NCBI GenBank assembly: GCA_002344005.1
Contig: DDTD01000010.1
Coordinates: forward strand, 6,179-70,178
Direction of reading: 5' to 3'
From: Ignavibacteria bacterium UBA2373
GTDB taxonomy: Bacteria > Bacteroidota > Ignavibacteria > Kapaibacteriales > UBA961
Length of the DNA stretch: 64,000 bases
Below the pieces are notes generated by a model. The model did no database searches, was not told where the DNA came from, and saw only the letters and a program-made list of their open reading frames with translations. Positions 42,551-52,200 of this stretch are shown here, piece by piece. Within the stretch, counting starts at the first letter, position 1, and every line of letters begins with the position of its first letter. The translations under genes were made by a program, and so were the position numbers.

Positions 42551-44269
42551 TTACAATTCTCTGCGTAATCGTGCTACAGGAATTCGTAATTGTTCTCTGT
42601 ATTTTGCAACGGTGCGACGAGCTATATTAAGTCCCAATTTTTTTAATTCTTTTGTGAGTTTTTCATCGCTCATGGGTTTACCCTTTTTCTCACTATCAAT
42701 AAGTTCTTTAATTCTTTGTTTTACAATTCTCGTTGATATTTCTTCACCATCGTCTGAGGGTAAAGATTCTGAAAAAAAGTATCGTAACTCAAAAGTCCCA
42801 TACGGAGTTTGAGCAAATTTTCCATTGACAATACGACATATTGTCGAAACATCAAGCCCTGTATCATCGGCAACATCTTTATAAATTAAAGGTCGTAATC
42901 CTTCTTGACCAATTTTGAAAAAATCCTTTTGCAATCCCGCAATACCTGTCATCACTTTCAGCATGGTAATTTTACGTTGGTGAATCGCCTGTAAAAGAAA
43001 TTTTGCATCATCGAATTTTTTTCGCAGCCAATGCTTGGTGTCCTTATTATATTTATTGACACGCGCATCTTTTTTTAAACGCTCATACATTTTATTGACC
43101 CGTAATTCGGGTATGCGTGAATCATTGATGACAATAATTATATCGTCAGTTTTTTCATCATAGTCAATAGAATAATCCGGAATAACCGTACTTGACATAC
43201 CAAGAGAATCACCTTGACCGGGTTTGGGATTAAGATGTCGGATAATATCTAAAGCTGATTTTAATTCCTCTTCATTTATACCGAGTGATCTCATAATGAT
43301 ATGGTAATGCTTCATGGTAAAGCTGTCATACGCTTGTTCTAAAACGCGTATTGCATTTTTATGGTCATCATCGTGATTATCACTCATATATAATTGGGCA
43401 AGAAGACACTCTTGCACGGAACGTGAGCCGACGCCGGGTGGATCTAATTGGCGAATCATCGAGAGAACTCTTTCAATGTCATTCATCGAAGCCAATGGTA
43501 AAAGTCCGGCATTCGTTGTCGGTTTCGATGAAATTTGCGGACTGTTTTTCTTAAATAAAGTTGCGCTTGATTTAAATGTTGCATCAAGTGCATATTGCAG
43601 CGCCGGATTACTCGCATCATCCGTCGGCTGCTCTTCTTGTGTTTGTGCCTGTTTTTCTTGTTTTATGATTTCATGGTTAATATCTATGATTTCATCATTG
43701 ATTTCTTCCAATAATTCTTTTAAGTCTCGACGTAAATATCCGTCATCATCCAAATTACCAATAATACATTCACCAATTATTCTTTCGATGCGATTAATTT
43801 CGAGTAGGCGAAATTGATCTGTAAGTTCATCAAAAAAACTGCGATGTTCTTTAATTTGAAATCCAAAACCATTGTCATCATCATCATCAAAATCACGTGG
43901 CTGATCACTTATAGTATTATCTTGCCACGCTGTTTCGTAAAATTCAAAAGGATCTGTTACCGATTCATTCAATTCGGTACTAACATAGTCTTGATCATCA
44001 GATCCATACGAATCGTTATCATCATACAAATCGGGTGAAGCAGAAAATACCTGCTCATCTTTTTCCGATTGAGGAATAAATTCCGGCTCTTGCAATTCCT
44101 CATAATTATCAATTTCGTTCACCTCTTCGAGCATTGGATTTTCCTCGATTTCTTGGCGAATATGTTGTTCCAATTGAAGAATAGGCAATTGCAGTAATTT
44201 GAGATATTGTATTTGCTGCGGCGTAAGGGTTTGTTGCAATGAAGTTGTCAAACTCAAAGACATTTTCAT
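42551..44269 (-). CDS. rpoN: RNA polymerase sigma-54 factor
   Basis: Alternative sigma factor that needs ATP-dependent enhancer-binding proteins. At 572 residues it has the glutamine-rich region I (TTSLQQTLTPQQIQYLKLLQLP to EENPMLEE), a long acidic region II (about 50-130), the core-binding region (MNDIERVLSMIRQLDPPGVGSRSVQECLLAQL), a helix-turn-helix, and the RpoN box IARRTVAKYRE at the C-terminus. The start is preceded by GGGAG and overlaps the stop of the DUF3109 gene by 4 bp. No sigma-54 activator gene is in the window, and I found no convincing -24/-12 promoter. Confidence 0.97.
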   Translation of the reverse strand: MKMSLSLTTSLQQTLTPQQIQYLKLLQLPILQLEQHIRQEIEENPMLEEVNEIDNYEELQEPEFIPQSEKDEQVFSASPDLYDDNDSYGSDDQDYVSTELNESVTDPFEFYETAWQDNTISDQPRDFDDDDDNGFGFQIKEHRSFFDELTDQFRLLEINRIERIIGECIIGNLDDDGYLRRDLKELLEEINDEIIDINHEIIKQEKQAQTQEEQPTDDASNPALQYALDATFKSSATLFKKNSPQISSKPTTNAGLLPLASMNDIERVLSMIRQLDPPGVGSRSVQECLLAQLYMSDNHDDDHKNAIRVLEQAYDSFTMKHYHIIMRSLGINEEELKSALDIIRHLNPKPGQGDSLGMSSTVIPDYSIDYDEKTDDIIIVINDSRIPELRVNKMYERLKKDARVNKYNKDTKHWLRKKFDDAKFLLQAIHQRKITMLKVMTGIAGLQKDFFKIGQEGLRPLIYKDVADDTGLDVSTICRIVNGKFAQTPYGTFELRYFFSESLPSDDGEEISTRIVKQRIKELIDSEKKGKPMSDEKLTKELKKLGLNIARRTVAKYREQLRIPVARLRREL

Positions 44270-44850
44270 ACGATTTCTCCCGATGATGTCATGGAACTCT
44301 GTGCATGGGTCAATAATCTGTTATACCATTGCTCTCCGTAAAGGCGAATAATCGGTTCTTTTAAGAAGTGTACTATCGCAACATTGTTTTTTTTGCCATT
44401 TTCTATAGCTTCGTGACATTCATCAAAGGGTTCGTATGACAAAAAATCACCACCGAAGTTTCGTACTCTTAAAGGGAACAGATGGCATGAAATGGGTTTT
44501 TTGAATGTTGTCAGTTCATTATTATATGCTTTTTCAAGTGAGCATTTTGCGATATTATTATCATAATAAACAAATACGCAGTCTGTATTGTCAATACAGT
44601 GGGTTTCAAGTGAACCATCGTCATTTGTTTGTACAAAACCATGTACGCGAATATATTCTGCGGATTCATTTGTAAGATAAGTGAGTGCATGAGGTAATGC
44701 TGACTCTATCTGCCGGACTTCCGACTCACGCAAGGGGGCACCCCCGCCACCGGACAAAGTGCAACATGCTCCTTTGCATTGTTGGGTATCACACAGAAAC
44801 TGATCTGTGATAATCCGTTCATCTATGAGAATGGAATCAATAAGAAACAT
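44266..44850 (-). CDS. DUF3109 (YkgJ-related) cysteine-cluster protein
   Basis: A 194-residue cytoplasmic protein with a Cys-rich N-terminus (FLCDTQQCKGACCTLSGGGGAPL), further conserved Cys in NTDCVFVYYDNNIAKCSLEKAY, and KPISCHLFPLRVRNFG. These cysteines fit the YkgJ-type metal cluster of the DUF3109 family. I chose the start at 44850 (MFLIDSILIDERI), which agrees with the family; the longer frame adds 11 unlikely residues. The function is unknown. It precedes rpoN with a 4-bp overlap. Confidence 0.85.
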   Translation of the reverse strand: MFLIDSILIDERIITDQFLCDTQQCKGACCTLSGGGGAPLRESEVRQIESALPHALTYLTNESAEYIRVHGFVQTNDDGSLETHCIDNTDCVFVYYDNNIAKCSLEKAYNNELTTFKKPISCHLFPLRVRNFGGDFLSYEPFDECHEAIENGKKNNVAIVHFLKEPIIRLYGEQWYNRLLTHAQSSMTSSGEIV

Positions 44851-44993
44851 AATCCCCCGACCTGTCCTTCGATTACTATACAAAATGGTATAATTTTTGA
44901 TGCTGCTGTGGCTAAACTACAAAAAAAATCTGAAAAAACATAGGATTTGTTATTGCTTCTGTTATATTTGCCCTTTCTCTGTGTCAAAACATC

Positions 44994-47900
44994 TCAAAAA
45001 ACCTCGAATGTTACATTCTTTTTACCGAAGAGAGCAACCAACTTTTCATACATTGTTTGTGATAATTCTAAATTTGCCGATGCTGAGGTAAATCGTGAGA
45101 CAATCGCTCCTTTATCTTTGAACAAAAATGAAAGCGAGCTTTGTTTTGCACTACCCTTTGCTAATGCAGCAAGTGATTTCATAATATCTTCGCTTGTTTC
45201 TGTCAATTCAATTTGTATGGTATAGCCCTTTGCATATTTGGGCACAGTCTCGCTCATGGGGATAATTTCATCGGCAGTTACTTTCATTTGATCATTTTGT
45301 ATCTCAATTTTTCCGCGCACCAATACGACAGAGTCTTCAATCAAGAGATGGCTGTAAAGTTTATAGGTATCGCTCCATATCACAATTTCGCCTTGTGCAG
45401 TGAAATCTTCAAATTCGAGGAAAGCTATGGTGTTTTCGCGTTTATCTAAACGAGTGCGCACAGATTTTATCATGCCGCATACTTGACCGCCCTTACCAAT
45501 AATCGGATGTTCTCGCTCTTGTAATGTGATGTGAGAAAAAGCCGCGATATGCGCCGACCATTTATTGAGCGGGTGACCACTTATGAATAAGTTGAGAACA
45601 TCTTTTTCTTTTTTCAGACGTTCACTTTCGCTATATGGCGATATATTAGGCAAACGAGGTTCAACGATTGAGACCGCATCGTCACCGCCGAACAGAGACT
45701 CCATTGTGTTATTGCCGGAAGACGCTAATGCTTTTGCATAATCAAGCACATCATCTATTGCGACATACAGTTGAGCACGATGTCCGTTTTTTAAGGGGTC
45801 GAAAGCACCTGCATGAATCAAAGCCTCCAGCACACGGCGATTAATATGTTTGTAATCAACCCTTTTTGCAAAATCAAAGATTGAAGTGAATGGTTTTCCG
45901 TGTGGCAGATTGTGCGGGTTATCATTCATTCTTGCTGCAACCATTGCATCCACTGCCGCAGTTCCTACTCCTTTTATCCCGGCAAGTCCAAAGGAAATGG
46001 TCTTTGAATTGATGGCTTTAAATTGCGGGTATGAACGGTTCACATCGGGTGGCTCTACCGTAATACCAAAATCTTCCGCTTCGTTTATCAATCGAACAAG
46101 TTTTGCCATATCGTTTAATTCGGCAGTCATATTGGCAGCAAGAAACTCAGCTGTATAATGTGCTTTGAGCCATGCTGTCTGATATGCCAGATATGCATAC
46201 GCCGTTGAATGAGACTTGTTAAAGCCATATTGAGCAAATTTTAAGATTAAGTCAAAGATTTCGGATGAAAGTTCTTCGGAAATATCATTTTGCATTGCTC
46301 CGCGTATAAAATCTTCTTTCAATTTCAACATCGTGTTCGCATCTTTTTTCCCCATAGCTCGCCGCATGGTATCGGCTTGCGCTAAAGTAAATCCTGCAAG
46401 GTCACGCGCCAATTGCATTACTTGTTCTTGATATACAATGATTCCATAGGTTTTCGATAGCGATTTCTCCATAATCGGATGAAGATAGGTAATTGCCTTG
46501 CGCCCTTGTTTTCTGTCAATGAAGTCGGGAATATTATCCATCGGTCCCGGTCTGTATAAAGCATTCATTGCAATCAAATCTTCCAAATTTGTCGGTTTGA
46601 GCTTGGCAAGATATTCAGCCATTTTATCCGATTCAAATTGAAACACGGCTAAAGTTTTACCTTTACCAAGAAGTTCATACGTTTGGACATCCTCCAAATC
46701 AAGAGCATCCACGTCAATGGTAATGTTATGATTTGTCTGAACTTGTTCAATAATATTGTCAAGAATAGATAAGGTGCGCAAGCCAAGGAAGTCCATTTTG
46801 AGTAATCCGGCATCTTCGATGTCTTTCATGGTAAATTGTGTTGCATTGTGCCCGTCGGCTGAGCGATACAGAGGTACATAGTTCGATACATCGCCCGGAG
46901 CAATGATGACACCCGCAGCATGTAAGGAAGTGTTGCGAGCAAGCCCTTCTAATGTCAGAGCATAATTGATGGTTTCGCGAATTTTCGGATCATTGCTGTC
47001 TTGTACCCAACGCAGTTCAGGTAATTCGAGAGCTTCTTTCAATGGCGTAACTTTTCCCTGAATTACCGGAATTTTTGAAGTTATGTCGTTGATAACGCGG
47101 TGATCAATACCAAGGACTCTACCCACATCTTTCAGCACAGCTCTTGTGGAGAGTGTACCGAAGGTTATAATTTGTGCAACCGATTCCGCACCATATTTTT
47201 CTTTCACATATTCAATGACCACATCCCTTTTTTCATCATTGAAGTCAATATCAATATCAGGCATAGAGATACGATCGGGATTTAAAAAGCGTTCAAAGAG
47301 CAAATCATATTTGAGAGGGTCCACATTGATAATACCCAAAGCGTACGCCACAACACTACCTGCCGCTGAACCCCTTCCCGGTCCGACGCTTACTCCTTTT
47401 TTTCTTGCTGCGGCAATAAAGTCTTGTACAATAAGAAAATAGCCCGGGAATCCCATTTTTTTGATAACATCAAGCTCAAACTCAACACGTTCCAAAATTT
47501 CTTGTGTCATTGTTTTGTAGCGTTTTTCTAAACCTTGATATGTGAGGTCTTTTAAGTATTCATCAAGGTCTTTTGCTTTTGATTCCGGCGGAATAGGGAA
47601 TATGGGCATCTTGAGATCTGTTTTGAGATCCACATCACACTTTTCGGCTACTTCCATAGTATTTTCAATGGCTTGAGGGAATTCCTTAAACAACTCTTTC
47701 ATTTCCTGTTGAGTCTTGAAATACATTTCCGGTTTGCCATATCTCAAATTATAGATATCCACCTGCCCCGAATTTGCTGCGGATACATCACGGATGTTGA
47801 GCAATACATTGTGTGCAACAGCTTGATCTTTACGAATATAATGGCAGTCATTTGAACAAATGAGGGATATACCGACTTCGGAAGCAATACGAGGGGCTTG

Positions 47901-48473
47901 TGCCATGACAATATCATCACCGGGCAAACCATGATTTTGCAGTTCTATGTAGAAATCTTCGCCGAAAGTTTCTTTATACCAGATAGCATTGCGTTTTGCT
48001 TCTTCGTAATTTCCTTCAATGAGCGGGGCATTAATAACGCCGGACATACAAGCTGACAATGCAATAAGACCTTCACGGTATTGAACAAGCAACTCTCGGT
48101 CTATACGAGGTTTATAGTAGAAACCTTCTGTATGACCTAAAGTACATAATTTCATCAGATTTTTGTAACCGATGTCATTTTTTGCTAAAAGCACAAGGTG
48201 ATAGTAGTTTCTTTGTTTATTGCCTCCTTTGCGAGCAGTTCTGTCGAATCGTGAACCATTGGCAATATAGACCTCGCAACCAAGTATGGGTTTGATGCCG
48301 GCTTTCTTGGCTTTTTTATAAAATTCATAGCACCCAAACATGACACCGTGGTCAGTGAGTGCAATAGCATTTTGCCCGTCTTCTTGTGCTGCGGCTATTA
48401 ATTGGTCAGGCGTGCAAGCAGCATCAAGAAGTGAGTAATGTGTATGGTTGTGTAGATGGATATAGTCAGACAT
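44994..48473 (-). CDS. dnaE: DNA polymerase III alpha subunit
   Basis: Catalytic subunit of the replicative polymerase. With the start at 48473 it has 1159 residues beginning MSDYIHLHNHTHYSLLDAA, the PHP-domain motif of DnaE. Other marks: LTDHGVMFGCYEF, LICSNDCHYI, GPGRGSAAGSVVAYALGI, the catalytic aspartates in PDIDIDFNDEKRD, ALYRPGPMDNIPDFI, and the helix-hairpin-helix and OB-fold regions near the C-terminus (FSHITLQ to DFTAQGEIVIWSD). Length and domain order are normal for DnaE1. It has a separate TAATTTTG promoter box. The first 11 codons of the longer frame overlap the probable promoter/leader. Confidence 0.97.
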   Translation of the reverse strand: MSDYIHLHNHTHYSLLDAACTPDQLIAAAQEDGQNAIALTDHGVMFGCYEFYKKAKKAGIKPILGCEVYIANGSRFDRTARKGGNKQRNYYHLVLLAKNDIGYKNLMKLCTLGHTEGFYYKPRIDRELLVQYREGLIALSACMSGVINAPLIEGNYEEAKRNAIWYKETFGEDFYIELQNHGLPGDDIVMAQAPRIASEVGISLICSNDCHYIRKDQAVAHNVLLNIRDVSAANSGQVDIYNLRYGKPEMYFKTQQEMKELFKEFPQAIENTMEVAEKCDVDLKTDLKMPIFPIPPESKAKDLDEYLKDLTYQGLEKRYKTMTQEILERVEFELDVIKKMGFPGYFLIVQDFIAAARKKGVSVGPGRGSAAGSVVAYALGIINVDPLKYDLLFERFLNPDRISMPDIDIDFNDEKRDVVIEYVKEKYGAESVAQIITFGTLSTRAVLKDVGRVLGIDHRVINDITSKIPVIQGKVTPLKEALELPELRWVQDSNDPKIRETINYALTLEGLARNTSLHAAGVIIAPGDVSNYVPLYRSADGHNATQFTMKDIEDAGLLKMDFLGLRTLSILDNIIEQVQTNHNITIDVDALDLEDVQTYELLGKGKTLAVFQFESDKMAEYLAKLKPTNLEDLIAMNALYRPGPMDNIPDFIDRKQGRKAITYLHPIMEKSLSKTYGIIVYQEQVMQLARDLAGFTLAQADTMRRAMGKKDANTMLKLKEDFIRGAMQNDISEELSSEIFDLILKFAQYGFNKSHSTAYAYLAYQTAWLKAHYTAEFLAANMTAELNDMAKLVRLINEAEDFGITVEPPDVNRSYPQFKAINSKTISFGLAGIKGVGTAAVDAMVAARMNDNPHNLPHGKPFTSIFDFAKRVDYKHINRRVLEALIHAGAFDPLKNGHRAQLYVAIDDVLDYAKALASSGNNTMESLFGGDDAVSIVEPRLPNISPYSESERLKKEKDVLNLFISGHPLNKWSAHIAAFSHITLQEREHPIIGKGGQVCGMIKSVRTRLDKRENTIAFLEFEDFTAQGEIVIWSDTYKLYSHLLIEDSVVLVRGKIEIQNDQMKVTADEIIPMSETVPKYAKGYTIQIELTETSEDIMKSLAALAKGSAKQSSLSFLFKDKGAIVSRFTSASANLELSQTMYEKLVALFGKKNVTFEVF

Positions 48474-48503
48474 TGAAGATAAAGAATGTATCAAAAATAT
48501 GAG

Positions 48504-48511
48504 CAAAATTA
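48504..48511 (-). promoter_or_regulatory. TAATTTTG promoter box for dnaE
   Basis: On the minus strand TAATTTTG fits TAnnTTTG and ends 30 nt before the dnaE start. The -33 element is not evident. Confidence 0.5.
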
Positions 48512-48692
48512 CTTAACACTAAGGTACCGTGACTATGAAAAAGTGATAATCGGAAGATGAACAAGCATTCATAATGAAAAATTCCGTCCAAACTCATCTT
48601 CACATCAAATACTGAAATCAACCCAAAAACAGGCAAAAAATTGCCCAAAACAGGCATTAAAGTCAAAAATTTTTTGTGGAATGTAAAATATG

Positions 48693-48724
48693 TTTGTTTA
48701 GAGAATATGTTTCTGTTAAATTTG
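48693..48724 (+). promoter_or_regulatory. TTTG-N20-TAAATTTG promoter of the lipoprotein gene
   Basis: TTTG (48693-48696), 20 nt, then TAAATTTG (48717-48724) fits the Bacteroidota promoter in both boxes and spacing. The leader to the start codon is about 95 nt. Confidence 0.65.
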
Positions 48725-48824
48725 AGAAAAGTAAATGTGCATGTATGCTTGAGTGTACTTGCTGAGAGTAATAGAGTGTTTCTGTTTTCTTACGATCCAA
48801 ATATTAAGGAAAGGGAGTTATATA

Positions 48825-49706
48825 ATGCGTAAATTCTACGTGGTGGTACTTTTGTTAGTAGTGAGCACCGGATGGTGGGGCTGTAAAAGTATTGGAAGAG
48901 GTGGTAGTGGTATTAAAGCTGAGGCGGATCCGTTGAATCCGGGGGCAAAAGCGCCAAGAATCTATGTCGGACCTGTTGCCGGTTTTAATAGATCTCTGCA
49001 TTCGGGTGGTTTGCAATCACAGTCATTGCCGGCACCTTGTCCGGAATTTGATTCAGGTACTGAAAATGGTTTTTATGCGGGGATGACAGGTGAATACCTT
49101 CTGGGTGATCCGGTTAATTCCAATTCATCCATTATTGCGCGTTTGATGTATGATTATCAGCCGGCATATTTTACCGTAGCAGGAGATCAATATCCGTCGA
49201 ACTTTGAAATCAATGGTCAGTCACAAGTTAAAGATACAAAGACCGAGCATATTACCGAAGTGAAATACGCATTATTGAATTTTGAAATTATGTATCGTTG
49301 GAATATTCCCGGCACATACTTCGGTTTCAGCGCAGGTCCACAAATCGGTTTTCCTATCAGTTCAAGTATGCGCCAAGATTTTCGCTTAGTGAACAATCCG
49401 GAAAGTCCTGCTAGGTTTACACAAACACCGGAAGAACTCGCAAAATCGAAAGATTTGAAGACAAATTTTGTTCCTGTCTATTCTGATGAGTCTCAAACAA
49501 ATATTATTGTGTATGATGGTGCTGTGCTCAATCAAAATGGTATGCGTGCTGCAATCAAAGCCGGTGTGCAATATGAAATTCTTTTGAGTAGATTTATTTT
49601 GGTTCCGGCAGCTTATTACAACTTTGGTTTAACAAAAATGACTACAACAGATAACTGGTCTGTAAGTGCTTTGCAAATAGGTGCTGACTTGCGTGTTGTT
49701 CTTTAA
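48825..49706 (+). CDS. Outer-membrane beta-barrel lipoprotein
   Basis: A 293-residue envelope protein. With ATG 48825, preceded by GGGAG, it starts MRKFYVVVLLLVVSTGWWGC, a lipoprotein signal. The body has glycine/aromatic alternating strands (PRIYVGPVAGFNRSL, ENGFYAGMTGEYLLG, YFGFSAGPQIGFPIS, RAAIKAGVQYEILL) and ends ALQIGADLRVVL, as in small outer-membrane barrels of the PorT/OmpA-like kind of Bacteroidota. I cannot name it further. It has its own strong promoter and terminator, so it is a single-gene unit. The frame upstream of 48825 is not needed. Confidence 0.7.
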   Translation: MRKFYVVVLLLVVSTGWWGCKSIGRGGSGIKAEADPLNPGAKAPRIYVGPVAGFNRSLHSGGLQSQSLPAPCPEFDSGTENGFYAGMTGEYLLGDPVNSNSSIIARLMYDYQPAYFTVAGDQYPSNFEINGQSQVKDTKTEHITEVKYALLNFEIMYRWNIPGTYFGFSAGPQIGFPISSSMRQDFRLVNNPESPARFTQTPEELAKSKDLKTNFVPVYSDESQTNIIVYDGAVLNQNGMRAAIKAGVQYEILLSRFILVPAAYYNFGLTKMTTTDNWSVSALQIGADLRVVL

Positions 49707-49734
49707 TAAAAAACCACTATTTCGATTTTACTAC

Positions 49735-49764
49735 ACCCGTATGGTTTCATACGGGTTTTTTTTT
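49735..49764 (+). terminator. Intrinsic terminator after the lipoprotein gene
   Basis: ACCCGTATG (49735-49743), loop GTTT, CATACGGGT (49748-49756), then a run of T residues. A classical terminator. Confidence 0.9.
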
Positions 49765-49778
49765 GAATGAGGTGCATA

Positions 49779-50303
49779 ATGCAACAATTATGGGCTCCGT
49801 GGAGATCGCAATATATGAAATCATTTTCCGAAGATGCTCCCCAGAAAAGTAAGTGCTTCTTCTGTGAAGCAGCTCATGCAGATAGTGCCGATGACAGGAA
49901 ACATTTGGTGGTTTATCGGGGTAAACAAGTCTTTGTTATCTTAAACCGATATCCTTACAATACCGGTCATATTATGGTTACACCTTTTCGGCATAGTGGC
50001 GATATTGTAGAGTTAACTGAGGAAGAATCTTCGGAACTTATGTCTTTACTTCGTCTTGCTTCGAAAGTTCTGCAATCGGTATATTCACCGGATGGCATTA
50101 ATATTGGAGCAAATTTAGGACAAGGCGCCGGCGCAGGAGTACCGGGTCATCTGCACTTTCATCTATTACCGCGTTGGAACGGTGATACAAACTTTTTACC
50201 GATTATTGCCGAAACAAAAGTGATCTCCGAATCATTGGATGAAACCTGGCATAAACTGAGTGCTGCGTTTATTGAGTTGCAGAGCCATTCTCAGTCGGGG
50301 TGA
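49779..50303 (+). CDS. HIT-family (diadenosine tetraphosphate hydrolase-like) protein
   Basis: Nucleotide-binding hydrolase or transferase of the HIT superfamily. The 174 residues begin MQQLWAPWRSQYM, the N-terminus of AP4A-phosphorylase-like HIT proteins, with KSKCFFCEA as part of a metal site, VILNRYPYNTGHIMVTPFRH, and the catalytic histidine triad in GAGVPGHLHFHLLPRW. ATG 49779 has GAGGTG before it and matches the family start; an earlier ATG at 49767 adds four residues. Its 3' end overlaps the end of the convergent AI-2E transporter gene by 35 bp. The substrate is unknown. Confidence 0.92.
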   Translation: MQQLWAPWRSQYMKSFSEDAPQKSKCFFCEAAHADSADDRKHLVVYRGKQVFVILNRYPYNTGHIMVTPFRHSGDIVELTEEESSELMSLLRLASKVLQSVYSPDGINIGANLGQGAGAGVPGHLHFHLLPRWNGDTNFLPIIAETKVISESLDETWHKLSAAFIELQSHSQSG

Positions 50304-51588
50304 TCTTCGGATTTTGCGGCTCATCATCTTTCTTTACCTTTTGTAGAAACTCACGAGCATATTCCATTGTTTTGCTTGATGTATTCAAATGAAGCGGTAA
50401 AGTACCCTGTTCTTTCCAATCGCGGAAAAACATAACCAGAACCGCTGTAACTGGTACCGCAATAAGTAAACCCCAGAAACCAAAAAAGTGACTGAATATA
50501 AAAAGTGATGCTAAAAGAATGATGGGGTGTAAGCCAATTTTTTCGCCTAAAACCCTTGGTTCTATACCATAAGTATTCACAAAATGTAAGCCATTAATTA
50601 CGCATGTTACTGTGATGACATCGGTAGCAGCATTTTCCGGATTGATAAGTAAAATGGTAACAATGGCAATAATCATACTGGCGATTGTTCCAAATATCGG
50701 TATCGGATTCAATAAACCACAAATTATACCTAATACGATGGGGTAGGGTACGCCAAAAAGAGCAAACAAAATTGATGATATTGTACCAATAAAGAATGCG
50801 GCAACAATTTGCCAGCCGATATATGTTCGGACTATCGCATTGATTCTTTCTACATCATTGAACACTTTTTTATCTTTTTTAGTCAGAATATCACGTAAAA
50901 GAGTTTTTAGTTTGGGTAAATCTTTCACAAAATAAAATGACAGAATCGGTATGAGAATAACATTGATCACCTGTGAAGCCAAAAGTGATAAACTTGTTAA
51001 TAGCGATGCAAGTGCTTGTAATATAGAAGTAAAAACACTTTCGATTCGTGGTGCAAATTCATTTTGAACTATGTCTTTCAAGGTGTCTTTAGGTAATCCT
51101 AAGCCGTCAAGCATACGATAAAATTTACGACTTTCCAAAAACTTCTGACTATTGGTGACAAAAGATGATACTTGCGAAATAATATCATCTAACTGAGAAA
51201 ACACCGCCGGAAAGACAAAGATTGCAATCATTGTGACAATCCCTCCCATGAACAGAACAATGGTCAGAGCAGCTAACCAGCGAGGGATTTTTTTTCTTTC
51301 AAGCCAACTGACGGAAGGATCAGTGAGGTATGCCAATAGAAATGATATACCAAAAGGTAATAACGCAACCCCCAAATCTTGAAATAACCATAAGACAAAA
51401 GTAATTAAGACTAAAAGTAATGTCCTTCGTACGATGGGGTGTTCCTTACGTAATGGCATAAGGAGAAATATTGTTATACCGAATAAGGCAAGAGGACTTG
51501 CTGTTAAACCTGTCAGCCAAAGAAAATAGCCGAAGCTCAACGTTGCAACGATAAAGACAATAGGTAAAAATTGTGAGAAGTTCGCCAT
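50269..51588 (-). CDS. AI-2E family transporter (PerM/TqsA-like)
   Basis: A 439-residue inner-membrane protein with about eight hydrophobic helices. Family blocks are visible: FLLAYLTDPSVSWLERKKIPRWLAAL near residues 70-100, IINVILIPILSFYFVKDLP is seen as VINVILIPILSFYFVKDLP, RTYIGWQIVAAFFIGT, VPYPIVLGIICGLLNPIPIFGT, and ILLASLFIFSHFFGFWGLLIAVPVTA. Members export AI-2 or act as ion exchangers; the substrate here cannot be inferred. Its C-terminal tail is charged and its stop lies inside the HIT gene, an overlap of 35 bp in opposite directions. It appears to be transcribed alone. Confidence 0.9.
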   Translation of the reverse strand: MANFSQFLPIVFIVATLSFGYFLWLTGLTASPLALFGITIFLLMPLRKEHPIVRRTLLLVLITFVLWLFQDLGVALLPFGISFLLAYLTDPSVSWLERKKIPRWLAALTIVLFMGGIVTMIAIFVFPAVFSQLDDIISQVSSFVTNSQKFLESRKFYRMLDGLGLPKDTLKDIVQNEFAPRIESVFTSILQALASLLTSLSLLASQVINVILIPILSFYFVKDLPKLKTLLRDILTKKDKKVFNDVERINAIVRTYIGWQIVAAFFIGTISSILFALFGVPYPIVLGIICGLLNPIPIFGTIASMIIAIVTILLINPENAATDVITVTCVINGLHFVNTYGIEPRVLGEKIGLHPIILLASLFIFSHFFGFWGLLIAVPVTAVLVMFFRDWKEQGTLPLHLNTSSKTMEYAREFLQKVKKDDEPQNPKITPTENGSATQ

Positions 51589-51608
51589 TGATTTTGAGGT
51601 ATATTCAT

Positions 51609-51635
51609 AAAGCGGTATCGCAAAAATACCGCTTT
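51609..51635. terminator. Hairpin between the bacilliredoxin and AI-2E genes
   Basis: AAAGCGGTAT (51609-51618) and ATACCGCTTT (51626-51635) form a perfect 10-bp stem. It follows the bacilliredoxin stop on the minus strand. The T-tract is short, so termination strength is uncertain; the hairpin is also the 5' leader of the AI-2E gene. Confidence 0.55.
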
Positions 51636-51703
51636 ATGATAAAGAGACAGGAAGGAATATGTTTTTTTATGTGATGTATCTGAAAACAAAACTATATACC
51701 TGT

Positions 51704-52126
51704 TTAATCGGCGGTAACACAAATCTGGTCATAAGCACCTATTAAAGCATTGGCAATCATGTCGGCACTTGCACCCTCAATGTTGTGGCGTGGTAAAAAT
51801 CCCACCAATTGACCATCTTTTAATATTGCCACTGATGGAGACGAAGGGGGTTGTTGTAAATATTCGCGTACTTTTTGGGTAGCTTCCACATCTTGTCCGG
51901 CAAATACAGTAAACAAGTATTCCGGTTTCACTGTATGTTCTAAAGACTTCACCACACCCGGTCTTGCACTGCCTGCTGCGCATCCGCATACAGAATTTAT
52001 AACAAGGAGAGCGGTACCTTTTTTCTGCATTGCATTATCTACATCTTCAACGCTGCGCAATTCTTGAAAGCCATGACGAGTTAATTCTTCGCGCATCGGC
52101 TGTACTATAAGTGGATCATAAGCCAT
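51704..52126 (-). CDS. brxB: Bacilliredoxin (BrxA/BrxB family)
   Basis: Thiol-disulfide protein that removes bacillithiol from modified proteins. The 140 residues match BrxA/BrxB (YphP/YqiW): MAYDPLIVQPMREELTRHGF at the start, LLVINSVCGCAAGSARPG with the CGC active site near residues 47-49, and FTVFAGQDVEATQKVREYL then PSSPSVAILKDGQLVGFLPRH. Its presence implies that this organism makes bacillithiol, as many Bacteroidota do. It runs divergently from dut. BrxA and BrxB are hard to tell apart by sequence. Confidence 0.93.
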   Translation of the reverse strand: MAYDPLIVQPMREELTRHGFQELRSVEDVDNAMQKKGTALLVINSVCGCAAGSARPGVVKSLEHTVKPEYLFTVFAGQDVEATQKVREYLQQPPSSPSVAILKDGQLVGFLPRHNIEGASADMIANALIGAYDQICVTAD

Positions 52127-52200
52127 GATATTTTCCCTAAAATGAAATAAAGATGCTCTTCAGACGATAACAGAAAAAAAATAGTGACATTTTGTGATGG

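Larger units (their letters stand above)
48474..48824. other. Divergent intergenic region between dnaE and the envelope lipoprotein gene
   Basis: 350 bp with no credible ORF. It holds the dnaE promoter box on the minus strand, a strong TTTG-N20-TAAATTTG promoter on the plus strand, and a short direct repeat (CCCAAAAACAGGCA at 48622-48635, CCCAAAACAGGCA at 48644-48656). No RNA gene is recognised. Confidence 0.6.

Noticed and set aside
42612..44038. Several plus-strand ORFs opposite rpoN
   Set aside because: They are antisense shadows of rpoN with no ribosome sites or recognisable motifs.
48622..48656. CCCAAAA(A)CAGGCA direct repeat as an iteron or CRISPR-like unit
   Set aside because: Only two imperfect copies, 22 bp apart, with no further periodicity.
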